From NCBI GenBank assembly GCA_013001885.1, contig JABDLD010000027.1, positions 49,455 through 113,454 of the forward strand: a DNA stretch of 64,000 bases, read 5' to 3'. The DNA is from Lysobacterales bacterium (GTDB taxonomy: Bacteria; Pseudomonadota; Gammaproteobacteria; Xanthomonadales; SZUA-36). The position numbers were made by a program, and so were the translations under genes. The notes beneath the pieces were generated by a model that worked only from the letters and a program-made list of their open reading frames with translations, was not told where the DNA came from and did not search any database. Positions 1-9,231 of the stretch are shown here, piece after piece; the stretch's first letter is position 1; each line of letters opens with the position of its first letter.

Positions 1-686
1 TGGTCGGTCAGCAGCATCGTCACGGCGCCGGCCAGCACCGGCATGACCGCGATAAGCAGGAATGCAGTAATCAGCCAGGTCCACACGAACAACGGCATTT
101 TAAGCAAGGTCATGCCGGGTGCGCGCATATTCAGAATGGTGGCAATGACGTTGATTGATCCCATGATGGAGGAGATGCCCATCATGTGAACGGCGAACAC
201 CACGAAGGCGAAACTCTGGCCGCCCTGGAGGCTGAGCGGCGGGTAGAGCGTCCAGCCGGCAGCCGGTCCGCCCGAATCCATGAACAATGTGCTGAGCAGC
301 ATCGTAAAGGCGAACGGCAGAATCCAGAAACTCCAGTTGTTCATCCGGGGCAGCGCCATATCGGGCGCGCCAATCATCATCGGGATCATCCAGTTGGCAA
401 ATCCAACCCAGGCCGGCATAACGGCGCCAAAAACCATGATCAGCGCATGCATGGTGGTCATCTGGTTGAAAAACTCAGGGGCGACCAGCTGCAGCCCGGG
501 CATGAAAAGCTCAGCGCGGATGATCATCGCCATGCTTCCGCCGATGAAAAACATCAGCAGTGAAAACACCAGGTACAGCGTGCCGATATCCTTGTGATTG
601 GTGGTAAACAGCCACCGGTTCAGGAATCCGCTGGGCTTGTGATCGTGGTGATCGTCGTGTGCTACTTCGTGACTCTCAATGCTCAT
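1..686 (-). CDS. ctaD: cytochrome c oxidase subunit I (C-terminus outside window)
   Basis: Catalytic subunit of the aa3/caa3-type terminal oxidase in the inner membrane; it carries haem a and the haem a3-CuB centre. About 228 N-terminal residues are visible on the minus strand from the ATG at 684-686. After a His-rich start they show the family signature WLFTTNHKDIGTLYL and several hydrophobic helices, with an early haem-ligand His in the TTMHALIM segment. The rest, including CuB ligands, runs off the left edge. It lies 21 bp downstream of ctaC on the same strand, so the two are very likely cotranscribed. Confidence 0.96.
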   Translation of the reverse strand, partial: MSIESHEVAHDDHHDHKPSGFLNRWLFTTNHKDIGTLYLVFSLLMFFIGGSMAMIIRAELFMPGLQLVAPEFFNQMTTMHALIMVFGAVMPAWVGFANWMIPMMIGAPDMALPRMNNWSFWILPFAFTMLLSTLFMDSGGPAAGWTLYPPLSLQGGQSFAFVVFAVHMMGISSIMGSINVIATILNMRAPGMTLLKMPLFVWTWLITAFLLIAVMPVLAGAVTMLLTD

Positions 687-707
687 ACTCGTAAATTCCT
701 GTATTCG

Positions 708-1868
708 TTATCCGTTTTTGATTCGGGCGATGGTTTGCGGCTGTACGGTATCGCCCGTGTCATTGCCAAATGCATTGCGTGTGTAGGTAAGGGCTGCAGC
801 GATATCGGAATCCGACAGCATGCCTGCCCATCCCGGCATGGCAGTTCCTGCGCGCCCGTGCAGAACGATCGCGATGTTTTCGTCCAGCGGGCCATTCGCT
901 ACCTTGCTCCCCGCCAGTGCGGGAAATGCGGGCGCGAGCCCCTGGCCGTCTGCCTGGTGGCAGGTCGCGCATTGTGCGGCGTAGACGCCCTGGCCGTGGT
1001 CCATCAATTCGTCTCGCGTCCAGAGCCGTTCAACCTCCGCAGCCACCTGCGCCATGTCTTCGTTTTGTTGCGCCACCCAGGCTCGGTAATCATCTTTCGG
1101 CAATACATTCAAAACGATGGGCATGAACCCGTGATCCTTGCCGCAGAGTTCCGCACACTGCCCCCGGTAAATGCCCGGTTCCATCACTTCGGTCCAGGCC
1201 TCGTTGATAAAGCCGGGCACGGCGTCGCGTTTCCAGCCCAGTGCCGGAACCCACCAGGAGTGGATCACGTCATCGGCTGTAATCAGAAACTTGATCTTGG
1301 TGTTGGCCGGTATCACCAGCGGCTTGTCCACGTTCAGCAAATAGTCGGGGACGCTGGCCGGATCGGTGCCCGAATCCAGCATGCGGGTAGCGTTTGAAGC
1401 CGCGTCGAGCGAGGAAATGAATTCAATGCCGTCTTCAACGTATTCATACTTCCAGCGCCACTGAAAACCGGTGATCTTGATCGTCATCTCGGTTTCCGGC
1501 GCCACCTCCATATGAACCAGAGCCGTGGTCGCCGGCACTGCCATTACGACCAGGATGACCACCGGAATAATGGTCCAGACGACCTCCGCTTTTGTGCTGT
1601 GCGTGAACTGTGCGGCGTCGTGCCCCCGGGATTTCCGATGCAGTACGATCGACACCAACATGGCGCTGAAAACGATCACCCCGATAACCACGCAGATCCA
1701 GAGAATGACCATGTGCAGCTTATAAGCGATCGCGGACTGGGAGGTCACGCCACGCGGCAGGTTGATTTCGTTGCCGGTAAAAGCGGGTGCGGCCAGAAGT
1801 AACCAGAAGGCTGCAATGACTGCCGCGGTGACTGCCGCTGCAACAATAAACGTATTTTGTTTCTTCAT
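708..1868 (-). CDS. ctaC: cytochrome c oxidase subunit II with fused cytochrome c domain
   Basis: Electron-entry subunit of the oxidase, 386 aa. It has an N-terminal signal-like helix, a two-helix hairpin (about residues 48-115), and a periplasmic cupredoxin domain with the CuA ligands His203, Cys238, Cys242, His246 and Met249. A C-terminal class I cytochrome c domain has the haem motif CATCH at 300-304. The fused cytochrome c is the feature of caa3-type oxidases, which receive electrons directly from the bc1 complex or small c-type cytochromes. It sits between the DUF2244 gene (14 bp upstream) and ctaD. Confidence 0.96.
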   Translation of the reverse strand: MKKQNTFIVAAAVTAAVIAAFWLLLAAPAFTGNEINLPRGVTSQSAIAYKLHMVILWICVVIGVIVFSAMLVSIVLHRKSRGHDAAQFTHSTKAEVVWTIIPVVILVVMAVPATTALVHMEVAPETEMTIKITGFQWRWKYEYVEDGIEFISSLDAASNATRMLDSGTDPASVPDYLLNVDKPLVIPANTKIKFLITADDVIHSWWVPALGWKRDAVPGFINEAWTEVMEPGIYRGQCAELCGKDHGFMPIVLNVLPKDDYRAWVAQQNEDMAQVAAEVERLWTRDELMDHGQGVYAAQCATCHQADGQGLAPAFPALAGSKVANGPLDENIAIVLHGRAGTAMPGWAGMLSDSDIAAALTYTRNAFGNDTGDTVQPQTIARIKNG

Positions 1869-1882
1869 CGGGATTTAAAGCC

Positions 1883-2410
1883 TCAAGAAATAATTGCGCC
1901 TTTCATGGCGCTGTGTTTTTCGACTGCACTCTGCAGGCATTTCGCCAACTGGTGCTTTTCGCTGCCGGTAAGAAATGATCCCAGTTCCACCACCTGCGCC
2001 CGGGACCTCAACTGCATCCGCGGTTCGTACCAGGCAACCTCAGGCTGTTTCCATTCGATTACCGCCCAGGCAGTCTCGAACTCATAGAGACGTTTCTGCT
2101 TATGCCGTTGGTGCGTGACTCTGATTTTATCTTCAGTTATTTCAATAACTTCTGATACCCAGGCCTGTTCCCAGGCTCGAATCAGGATCCAGCACACCAA
2201 CACCAGCTGGACTCCGGCAATCAATAGAATCGGCCAGTAGCCCTGCAGCGTCAGCAGGCCCGCCAGGAGCAAGCTGACCGCCGCCAAAGCCAGCAGCAGG
2301 TTGACCATGCCACTGGCGTCCAGGGAAAAATTCCCCCTGGCCAGAATATTCGCTTTCGAGCTGTCAGAACTCTGCCATGAAACAATCATGGAATGCCTCT
2401 GTCTCGCCAA
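1883..2410 (-). CDS. DUF2244 family membrane protein
   Basis: A 175-aa protein of unknown biochemical role with two central hydrophobic segments (about residues 33-75) followed by a soluble part containing EVIEITEDKIRV and a Trp-rich VIEWKQPEVAWYEPR stretch, which I recognise as DUF2244. In proteobacteria this family is commonly next to cytochrome oxidase genes, as here, where it is first in the run leading into ctaC and ctaD. A role in oxidase assembly is inference. An internal ATG at codon 8 (2389) is an alternative start. It is divergent from putA. Confidence 0.8.
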   Translation of the reverse strand: MARQRHSMIVSWQSSDSSKANILARGNFSLDASGMVNLLLALAAVSLLLAGLLTLQGYWPILLIAGVQLVLVCWILIRAWEQAWVSEVIEITEDKIRVTHQRHKQKRLYEFETAWAVIEWKQPEVAWYEPRMQLRSRAQVVELGSFLTGSEKHQLAKCLQSAVEKHSAMKGAIIS

Positions 2411-2502
2411 GCGGGTAATTGTATCCGCGCACCTGAGCTGTGGGCAAGAAAAGCTTGATATTTTAGGGCCTGTGTTTTCATCAAGGGGCGCGGGGAGTAA
2501 AC

Positions 2503-5500
2503 TTGAAGTTGCTTCCTAACGCCAATGGAGAACCTGGAGTGAACGATTCCCGGGCCTGCGATTTTCTGATTTCCTGTGTCGAAGATTCTGATCCGCTGCG
2601 AGAGGCTGTTGATCGCGCGTATCACCTTGATGAGGCTGAAGCTGTCGATCAGCTGCTGAAGGCCGCGCATCTCGATGCAGAGACTCAGGAACGCATCAAC
2701 CTGAGGGCGCAGGGCCTGGTCCGCAGCGTCCGCCAACTGAGAGAAAAGCGGGGGTTGCTGGATGCCTTCATGCAGGAGTATGACCTTTCCTCGGAAGAAG
2801 GCATCATCCTGATGTGCCTGGCCGAAGCGCTGCTGCGCATCCCCGATGATGAAACCGCGGAAAAGCTGATCGCCGACAAACTGGGCGACGCCAACTGGGA
2901 GTCCCACCTGGGCAAGAGTTCCTCGGTAATGGTCAATGCTTCAACCTGGGGTCTGATGCTGACCGGAAAGCTGGTAGCCCTGTCAGAGGCCACCCAGTCG
3001 AATTTCAAGACGGTGATCAAGCGGTTGGTCAACCGCAGCGGCGAGCCTGTGGTTCGAACCGCTATTCGCCAGGCCATGCGCATTATGGGTCACCAGTACG
3101 TGATGGGCCGTACCATCGATGAAGCCCTGGACCGGTCGTATCAGAAGAAGAACCAGAAATACCGGCATTCTTTCGACATGCTCGGCGAGGCCGCCCTGAC
3201 CAGCAAGGATTCCGAGCGGTACATGGAGTCTTATCGCTCCGGGATCAGGTCGATTGGCGCGCGCAAGAGACCGGATGACATATTCGCGGCGCCGAGCATT
3301 TCGGTGAAACTTTCTGCGCTGCATCCGCGCTTCGAGTTTGCCCAGCGCGACCGGGTCCTCAGGGAGCTCTCACCACGTTTGCTTGAGTTGGCGCAACTGG
3401 CCATGTCGAACCACATGGCGTTGACCGTTGATACCGAGGAAGCAGATCGCCTTACGCTCACGCTGGATGTATTTGCCGCAGTCCTGCAGGACCCGTCACT
3501 GGCCGGTTGGAATGGGCTGGGCCTGGCGCTCCAGACCTACCAGAAACGGGCGCCGGCAGTCATCGATTTATTGGCCGACCTGTCCTCGAAAACCGGCCAG
3601 CGCATCCCCATACGCCTGGTGAAGGGCGCCTACTGGGATGCCGAGATCAAGCACGCGCAAGTGGAGGGTTTCCAGGATTACCCCGTTTTTACACGCAAGG
3701 CGAACACCGACGTCTCGTATATCGCCTGCGCAAGGCAGGTGCTGACCCGGCGGGAGGCCTTTTACCCGCAATTCGCCACGCATAATGCGCACACCATTGC
3801 CGCGGTGACCGAGCTGGCCGGAGACCGGCTGGACTATGAATTCCAGCGCCTGCACGGCATGGGTGAAGATCTTTACGGGATCGTGATGAATGAAAAAGGC
3901 TTCCATCATGCCTGCCGGGTTTATGCCCCCGTCGGAAGCCACAAGGACCTGCTGCCTTACCTGGTCAGGCGCTTGCTTGAAAACGGTTCGAACACGTCGT
4001 TCGTGAACCGAATAGTGGACGAATCGCTGCCGGTGGAAAAAGTAGCCGAGAATCCGGTTCAGAAAGTCACCGGCACCAAGCCGGTCTCGCATCCCGCCAT
4101 TCCTCTACCGCGCAATCTGTACGGCGAAGACCGGATAAATTCCAGCGGGGTCAACCTGGCAAACCGATTTGACGTGATCGACCTGGCGAAGCGCATGCAG
4201 CCGTTTGCCGATGTCCGTTGGGATGTCACACCGATCCTGGCCAACGATTTGGCCAGTGATGGCGGCGCTTCGAAAGAGAACATCAACCCGGGGCGTCTCA
4301 ATGACCTCATCGGCACGGTTCGCCAGATCAGTATTGATGAACTGCAGGGGGCCATCGAAGTCGCCAGCGCTTTTACGACCGAATGGGACCGCGTTCCCGG
4401 CAGCAAGCGGGCAGAAATGCTGGAAGGTGCGGCGGACCTTATGGAAGCAAGCTTCGCTGAGTTCATGGCCCTGGCCACGAGGGAGGCGGGCAAGACGGCA
4501 CATGACGCGGTTTCAGAAATCAGGGAAGCGGTCGATTTCCTCAGATATTATGCAATGCAGGCCAGGAAAAGCTTTGACCAGCCAATCGTATTACCGGGGC
4601 CCACCGGGGAAAGCAATGAACTCAGCCTGCACGGAAAAGGTGTCTTCGCCTGCATCAGCCCCTGGAATTTTCCTTTGGCTATTTTCACCGGGCAGGTCAG
4701 TGCAGCCCTGGCGGCGGGCAACACGGTGTTGGCGAAACCCGCCGATCAGACGCCGGCAATCGCTGCGCTCGCCGTTCGTATCATGCACCAGGCCGGTATT
4801 CCGAGACAGGCACTGCAATTCGTGCCGGGTAGAGGTTCCGTTATCGGCCCTGTCCTGACTTCGGATGCGCGGATCGACGGCGTAGCCCTGACGGGATCCA
4901 TGGATACGGCAAAGATGATCAACAGGAGTCTCGCCGGGCGCGATGCGCCGCTGGCCGCGATGATTGCTGAGACCGGCGGCCAGAACGCGATGCTGGTGGA
5001 CAGTTCCGCGCTGCCCGAGCAGGTCGTGGAAGACGTGATTCGAAGTGCGTTCCATAGCGCCGGCCAACGCTGTTCAGCATTGCGCGTGCTGTTCCTGCAG
5101 TCGGACGTCGCTGATCGTATTATGGGGCTGCTGGCCGGGGCCATGCAGGAACTGGTCATAGGCAACCCGGCGTCGCTGATAACGGATGTCGGGCCGGTCA
5201 TAGACGGCGCAGCCTTGAGGGAACTGCAGGCGCACGCAGATAAAATGGAGCGGGATTTCAGGTTGATCGCCAGGGCACCAATGAGCACGGATCTGGCGGG
5301 CCACTATATGGCGCCCTGCGCATTCGAGATCGACTCGATCAATACCCTGGAGGAGGAAGTTTTCGGCCCGGTCCTGCACGTGGTACGGTATCCGAACAGG
5401 GAGCTCGACCGGGTCATTGATGAAATTAACGGCACTGGTTATGGTCTTACATTGGGTGTGCACAGCCGGATCGACCGCACTCAGCGGCACATCGCAAAGC

Positions 5501-5706
5501 GGGTGAAGGCGGGAAATTGTTACATCAACCGGAATATGATCGGAGCCGTGGTCGGCGTACAGCCATTCGGTGGCGAGCGGCTCTCGGGAACCGGACCAAA
5601 AGCTGGTGGTCCACACTACATGCTCCGTTTTGCCACGGAAAGGACACTGACCGTGAACACAGCCGCGGTTGGGGGAAACGCCCTCCTGCTCGAGCTGGAC
5701 GATTGA
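2503..5706 (+). CDS. putA: bifunctional proline dehydrogenase / glutamate-semialdehyde dehydrogenase
   Basis: Oxidises proline to glutamate in two steps, passing electrons to FAD/quinone and NAD. From the TTG at 2503 the protein has 1067 aa. The proline dehydrogenase barrel is around residues 180-480 (RLVKGAYWDAEIK near 370). The aldehyde dehydrogenase domain follows from about 550, with ETGGQNAM and the catalytic Cys857 in GQRCSA. It lacks the N-terminal ribbon-helix-helix DNA-binding domain of the 1320-residue E. coli PutA, so it should be a plain enzyme and not its own repressor. The start is uncertain: a GTG at 2539 with GGAG eight bases upstream is equally good. Confidence 0.96.
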   Translation: MKLLPNANGEPGVNDSRACDFLISCVEDSDPLREAVDRAYHLDEAEAVDQLLKAAHLDAETQERINLRAQGLVRSVRQLREKRGLLDAFMQEYDLSSEEGIILMCLAEALLRIPDDETAEKLIADKLGDANWESHLGKSSSVMVNASTWGLMLTGKLVALSEATQSNFKTVIKRLVNRSGEPVVRTAIRQAMRIMGHQYVMGRTIDEALDRSYQKKNQKYRHSFDMLGEAALTSKDSERYMESYRSGIRSIGARKRPDDIFAAPSISVKLSALHPRFEFAQRDRVLRELSPRLLELAQLAMSNHMALTVDTEEADRLTLTLDVFAAVLQDPSLAGWNGLGLALQTYQKRAPAVIDLLADLSSKTGQRIPIRLVKGAYWDAEIKHAQVEGFQDYPVFTRKANTDVSYIACARQVLTRREAFYPQFATHNAHTIAAVTELAGDRLDYEFQRLHGMGEDLYGIVMNEKGFHHACRVYAPVGSHKDLLPYLVRRLLENGSNTSFVNRIVDESLPVEKVAENPVQKVTGTKPVSHPAIPLPRNLYGEDRINSSGVNLANRFDVIDLAKRMQPFADVRWDVTPILANDLASDGGASKENINPGRLNDLIGTVRQISIDELQGAIEVASAFTTEWDRVPGSKRAEMLEGAADLMEASFAEFMALATREAGKTAHDAVSEIREAVDFLRYYAMQARKSFDQPIVLPGPTGESNELSLHGKGVFACISPWNFPLAIFTGQVSAALAAGNTVLAKPADQTPAIAALAVRIMHQAGIPRQALQFVPGRGSVIGPVLTSDARIDGVALTGSMDTAKMINRSLAGRDAPLAAMIAETGGQNAMLVDSSALPEQVVEDVIRSAFHSAGQRCSALRVLFLQSDVADRIMGLLAGAMQELVIGNPASLITDVGPVIDGAALRELQAHADKMERDFRLIARAPMSTDLAGHYMAPCAFEIDSINTLEEEVFGPVLHVVRYPNRELDRVIDEINGTGYGLTLGVHSRIDRTQRHIAKRVKAGNCYINRNMIGAVVGVQPFGGERLSGTGPKAGGPHYMLRFATERTLTVNTAAVGGNALLLELDD

Positions 5707-5718
5707 TGAGAGAATGAT

Positions 5719-7410
5719 TTGTATCTGCAGTTTTTCGGACTAAGCGAAGCACCGTTTTCGATTACACCGGATCCGGCGTTTGTCTACCTGAGCGCGGCTC
5801 ACCGTGACGCGCTTGCACACCTGTTGTACGGGGTTGGTCAGGGTGGTTCAGGGGGGTTCGTTCAGCTGACGGGCGAGGTGGGTACCGGCAAAACCACGCT
5901 TTGCCGCTGTTTGCTGGAACAGGTGCCTGACGATACGAAAGTCGCCCTGGTGCTCAACTCACTGGTGACGCCCCAGGAATTACTCGCGACTGTTTGCGAA
6001 GAACTGGGAATCGATACCGGGGCGATAGCGGACAGCAACAAGCTGATGGTCGATGCCCTCAGTAGTTACCTGCTGGACCAGCATGGTAAAGGCCGTCGGG
6101 TCGTGGTCGTCATTGACGAAGCGCAGAACCTGAGCCCGGAGGCCCTTGAGCAGGTGAGGCTTCTGACTAATCTCGAAACTTCGAAAGACAAACTGCTGCA
6201 AATGGTGTTGCTGGGACAGCCCGAACTGCGGCAGCTCCTGCAAAGATCAGACCTCAGGCAGCTGTCACAGCGGATTACGGCCCGTTATCACCTCACTCCG
6301 CTCAACCATCAAGAAACCAGGGCTTATGTGAAGCACCGGATGCAGGTTGCGGGCGCGCAGCGGAATCCGTTTCGCCGCTCCGCCATCAGAACCCTGTATG
6401 CGAGATCGGGAGGCGTACCCCGGTTGATCAACATCATCGCAGACCGGGCTCTTTCCAGCGCGTATGCGAAGGAATCCGGCAGCGTTACTTCAGCTTTCGT
6501 GAACGCGGCGGCCAATGAGGTTCAGCCGAGTGAAGCGCAGATGCATCCCAATCGCTGGCCAGTGGCCGTCGCCACGGCTTCAGTAGCGGCGCTGGTAGCG
6601 GTCAGCTTCTTCACCTGGGGCTTTGCGCCGTTTAAGGCCCTGATTCCGTCATCCCCGCCGGTGCAGCAACCCGTCGTTCAGTCTGAACTGCTGAGCCGGC
6701 CTGCAGAGCCCATGACAGAGCCAGTGACGCATGACGTTGTGAGCGACACTGAATGGCCGGTCGGCGCCAGCGTCAGCGCCCCGGTCCCGGAGTCGGCGCC
6801 ACCTTTGCAGCTTGAAGGGGCCTGGCTGAACGAGCAGCACCGATTGGCCTGGCGGACCATGGCCGAGTTGTGGCAGGACGGGCAAAGCGCCCCTGCGATT
6901 GCCTCGGCATGTGATGGAGTTCCCGGCAACGGGTATTCCTGCCTCCGCGACCAGGGCAACTGGTCGCGGATCCAGAAACTCGGGCTGCCGGTCATACTGA
7001 TTCTTCATGACGAAAGCCCAAAACACCTGGTGTTGAGGGGGTTTGCACCGGATGGTCTGCTGCTGGGGGCGGGTGACGGCATGACGACTATGCCACGCGA
7101 GGCAATCGAGCAGCTTTGGCTGGGTGAGTACATGGTCACCTGGCCGCAGGCACCGGATTGGCCATTGCAAATCAGTCGCGGACAGTCCGGCGCTGCTGTT
7201 GACATCGTTTTGGAAATGGCGGGTTTTGCCGAGCAGGCATGGACCGGAAGCGGTGATTTCGATGCCGGTTTCGAGTCCTGGCTGATGGGTTTCCAGCGGC
7301 GCCACGGCCTGCGTGCAGACGGCATCGTTGGCCCCCGGACCCTGATTTACCTGATGGCCCCGACCATCGTTCAGCCGCGCCTCATTCTGCCAAAAGACAA
7401 GAGATCATAA
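5719..7410 (+). CDS. gspA: GspA/ExeA-type ATPase with peptidoglycan-binding domain
   Basis: Inner-membrane ATPase which, with GspB, helps insert the type II secretion secretin through peptidoglycan. It has 563 aa. The N-terminal AAA domain has Walker A GEVGTGKTT near residues 52-60 and Walker B VVVIDEAQNL. One membrane helix lies around 275-300. A C39-like domain follows, then a C-terminal peptidoglycan-binding repeat (FQRRHGLRADGIVGPRT). The TTG start at 5719 gives the usual MYLxFFGL beginning. gspB follows after 2 bp. No other type II secretion gene is in the window. Confidence 0.92.
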   Translation: MYLQFFGLSEAPFSITPDPAFVYLSAAHRDALAHLLYGVGQGGSGGFVQLTGEVGTGKTTLCRCLLEQVPDDTKVALVLNSLVTPQELLATVCEELGIDTGAIADSNKLMVDALSSYLLDQHGKGRRVVVVIDEAQNLSPEALEQVRLLTNLETSKDKLLQMVLLGQPELRQLLQRSDLRQLSQRITARYHLTPLNHQETRAYVKHRMQVAGAQRNPFRRSAIRTLYARSGGVPRLINIIADRALSSAYAKESGSVTSAFVNAAANEVQPSEAQMHPNRWPVAVATASVAALVAVSFFTWGFAPFKALIPSSPPVQQPVVQSELLSRPAEPMTEPVTHDVVSDTEWPVGASVSAPVPESAPPLQLEGAWLNEQHRLAWRTMAELWQDGQSAPAIASACDGVPGNGYSCLRDQGNWSRIQKLGLPVILILHDESPKHLVLRGFAPDGLLLGAGDGMTTMPREAIEQLWLGEYMVTWPQAPDWPLQISRGQSGAAVDIVLEMAGFAEQAWTGSGDFDAGFESWLMGFQRRHGLRADGIVGPRTLIYLMAPTIVQPRLILPKDKRS

Positions 7411-7412
7411 CC

Positions 7413-8180
7413 ATGTCGATTCTGCTCGATGCGCTGAAAAAATCTGAACAACAGCGACAGCTGGGCCAGACTCCGACGCTGCAAACCAACCTGCCTGACC
7501 AGGATTCGGATAACGGCGTATTCGGTCACTGGATTCCGTTGTCCCTCGTCGGATTGAGCGTTATTGTCATGGCCTGGTTCGGCTGGCAGCAACTGCGCGC
7601 TCCGGCCGTTTTGGACAACATTTCTGAGCCGGTGGTTGCGGTTCAGCCCGAGGAGGCGCAAGCAGCGCCCGCGGAGCGGACGGACCGGGCCCGCACCATG
7701 ACCGAATCGTTAGAAGACCGTGCCGGGGCTGGAAGCGCCATCAGCGATAATGACCGCTCGCGTCTGAGCCGTTCTGTCAGCCAATTCAAGGCGGAAGACA
7801 ACCAGCCGGAACCCGGGCCATCAGAAAATGAAGCTCCGTTGACGGCTGCAGCCGGAACCCCGTCAGCTGAGGCCCCAACCAGAGCCGCCCCGGATACTTC
7901 GCCCAAACGCCCGCCGGCGTCCAGGCGCTCGGCGCTGGAACCGCATGTGGCTGAACCCATCAGCTACTGGGAGCTGCCGCAGGGGATCAGGGACAATCTC
8001 CCGGAAATCCAGATATCCGTGTTGGTGTACTCGGAGCGGCCGGCAGACCGGTTCGTGCTTGGGAACGGGCAGCGGCTGACTGAACAGGATGAGCTCCAGT
8101 CCGGCCTGGTGCTGGATGAAATAAGGCGCGATGGCGCCGTCTTCCTCTATAGGAATTATCGTTTTCTGGTAAGAAACTGA
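7413..8180 (+). CDS. gspB: general secretion pathway protein B
   Basis: Partner of GspA in secretin assembly. It has 255 aa. The conserved start MSILLDALKKSEQQRQ is typical of GspB. It is followed by a single membrane helix (about 35-55), a long Pro/Ala/Glu-rich disordered linker across the periplasm, and a C-terminal domain with the GspB pattern (ELPQGIRDNLPEIQISVLVYS, then GQRLTEQDEL). It starts 2 bp after gspA and ends 4 bp before the rhomboid gene. Confidence 0.9.
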   Translation: MSILLDALKKSEQQRQLGQTPTLQTNLPDQDSDNGVFGHWIPLSLVGLSVIVMAWFGWQQLRAPAVLDNISEPVVAVQPEEAQAAPAERTDRARTMTESLEDRAGAGSAISDNDRSRLSRSVSQFKAEDNQPEPGPSENEAPLTAAAGTPSAEAPTRAAPDTSPKRPPASRRSALEPHVAEPISYWELPQGIRDNLPEIQISVLVYSERPADRFVLGNGQRLTEQDELQSGLVLDEIRRDGAVFLYRNYRFLVRN

Positions 8181-8184
8181 GCAC

Positions 8185-8871
8185 GTGAGCAACGGAGTTG
8201 TCACCAACTGGTCGGAATCCGCACCGCCGCCTCCCTACGTTACCGTTGCCTTCAGTCTGATCTGCATTTTCTCACTGCTGCTTTACAGCGCAATCAACCC
8301 GCTGATGCAGCAGGCGTTGATCGATACCGTTGGCATGCGCCCCTCTGCGCTCTCTGCTGTTTTCGAAGAACGGCCTGCTGCGTGGTGGCAGCCGTCCGCT
8401 GTGACGCTGCTGAGCGCGCTTTTTGTCCACGCCAACTGGCTGCACCTGCTGGGTAACCTGGCTTACCTCTGGGTATTTGGCATCAAGGTCGAGCAACGGA
8501 TCGGGCCGGCGGGGATGATGTTCGTTTTTCTCCTGGGTGGCGCCCTGGCGAATGTCATTGTCGCCCTGCGGCTACCCCAACTTGATACGCCGATCATTGG
8601 CGCCAGCGGCGCGATCTCCGCCGTGGTTGGTGCGTATCTTGGTCTGTTTCCCAGCCGTAGAATTGGGTTATTTCTGCCGCTCGGGCTGTATCTCCAGTTT
8701 GCGCGGGTGCCTGCCTTGCTGGTCATCGGTTCGTGGTTTACGCTGCAGTTGCTTTACACCGTGTTCGGCCCCATTAATGGGGCTGTAGCCTGGTGGACGC
8801 ACCTGGCGGGTTTTGCTCTCGGCCTGAGTTTTGCCCTGATCGCCCGGGCCTTGACTTTAATCAGATTGTGA
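8185..8871 (+). CDS. rhomboid family intramembrane serine protease
   Basis: A 228-aa polytopic membrane protein with about six or seven helices. It carries the rhomboid catalytic dyad: Ser in GASGAIS and His in WWTHLAGFALG of a later helix. The HANWLHLLGN segment matches the conserved His/Asn helix of the family. It should cleave membrane proteins inside the bilayer; the substrate is unknown. The start is GTG at 8185, four bases after gspB, suggesting cotranscription. Human-mitochondrial-like long loops are absent, so this is the compact bacterial form. Confidence 0.9.
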   Translation: MSNGVVTNWSESAPPPPYVTVAFSLICIFSLLLYSAINPLMQQALIDTVGMRPSALSAVFEERPAAWWQPSAVTLLSALFVHANWLHLLGNLAYLWVFGIKVEQRIGPAGMMFVFLLGGALANVIVALRLPQLDTPIIGASGAISAVVGAYLGLFPSRRIGLFLPLGLYLQFARVPALLVIGSWFTLQLLYTVFGPINGAVAWWTHLAGFALGLSFALIARALTLIRL

Positions 8872-8886
8872 TGAATTCGGAACGCC

Positions 8887-9231
8887 ATGAAAAAAGACAA
8901 GACGGATAAGCGGCTGTACAAGATCATTTTTCTGAACAGTGGAAAAGTTTATGAACTGTTCAGTGAAGGTGTCACCTCCAGTGGTTTGTGGGGGTTCATC
9001 GAAGTATCGGACCTCGTGTTCACCAACACGGAAGGCCTGGTGGTGGATCCCACCGAGGAAAAAATGCGTGAAGAGTTCAAGGACGCGCATGTGCTGCATC
9101 TGCCGATCCAGAGCGTTCTGCGAATCGAGGAAGTGGAAAAGCGCGGCCAATGCCTGATTCGCGACCGCGAATCAGGGGAAAAAATCACGCCGTTTCCGGT
9201 TCAGCCCCAGGGACGTTCGGCCTCGGATTAG
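8887..9231 (+). CDS. DUF1820 family protein
   Basis: A small soluble protein of 114 aa matching the DUF1820 family of gammaproteobacteria: LYKIIFLNSGKVYELF at the start, GLWGFIEVSDLVF in the middle and a Val-Leu-Arg-rich beta segment. No catalytic motif is visible and the function is unknown. Its last 4 bp overlap the convergent ctpA gene. Confidence 0.8.
   Translation: MKKDKTDKRLYKIIFLNSGKVYELFSEGVTSSGLWGFIEVSDLVFTNTEGLVVDPTEEKMREEFKDAHVLHLPIQSVLRIEEVEKRGQCLIRDRESGEKITPFPVQPQGRSASD

Noticed and set aside
594..1397. Plus-strand open frame of 267 codons
   Set aside because: Antisense to ctaC and the start of ctaD, both secure.
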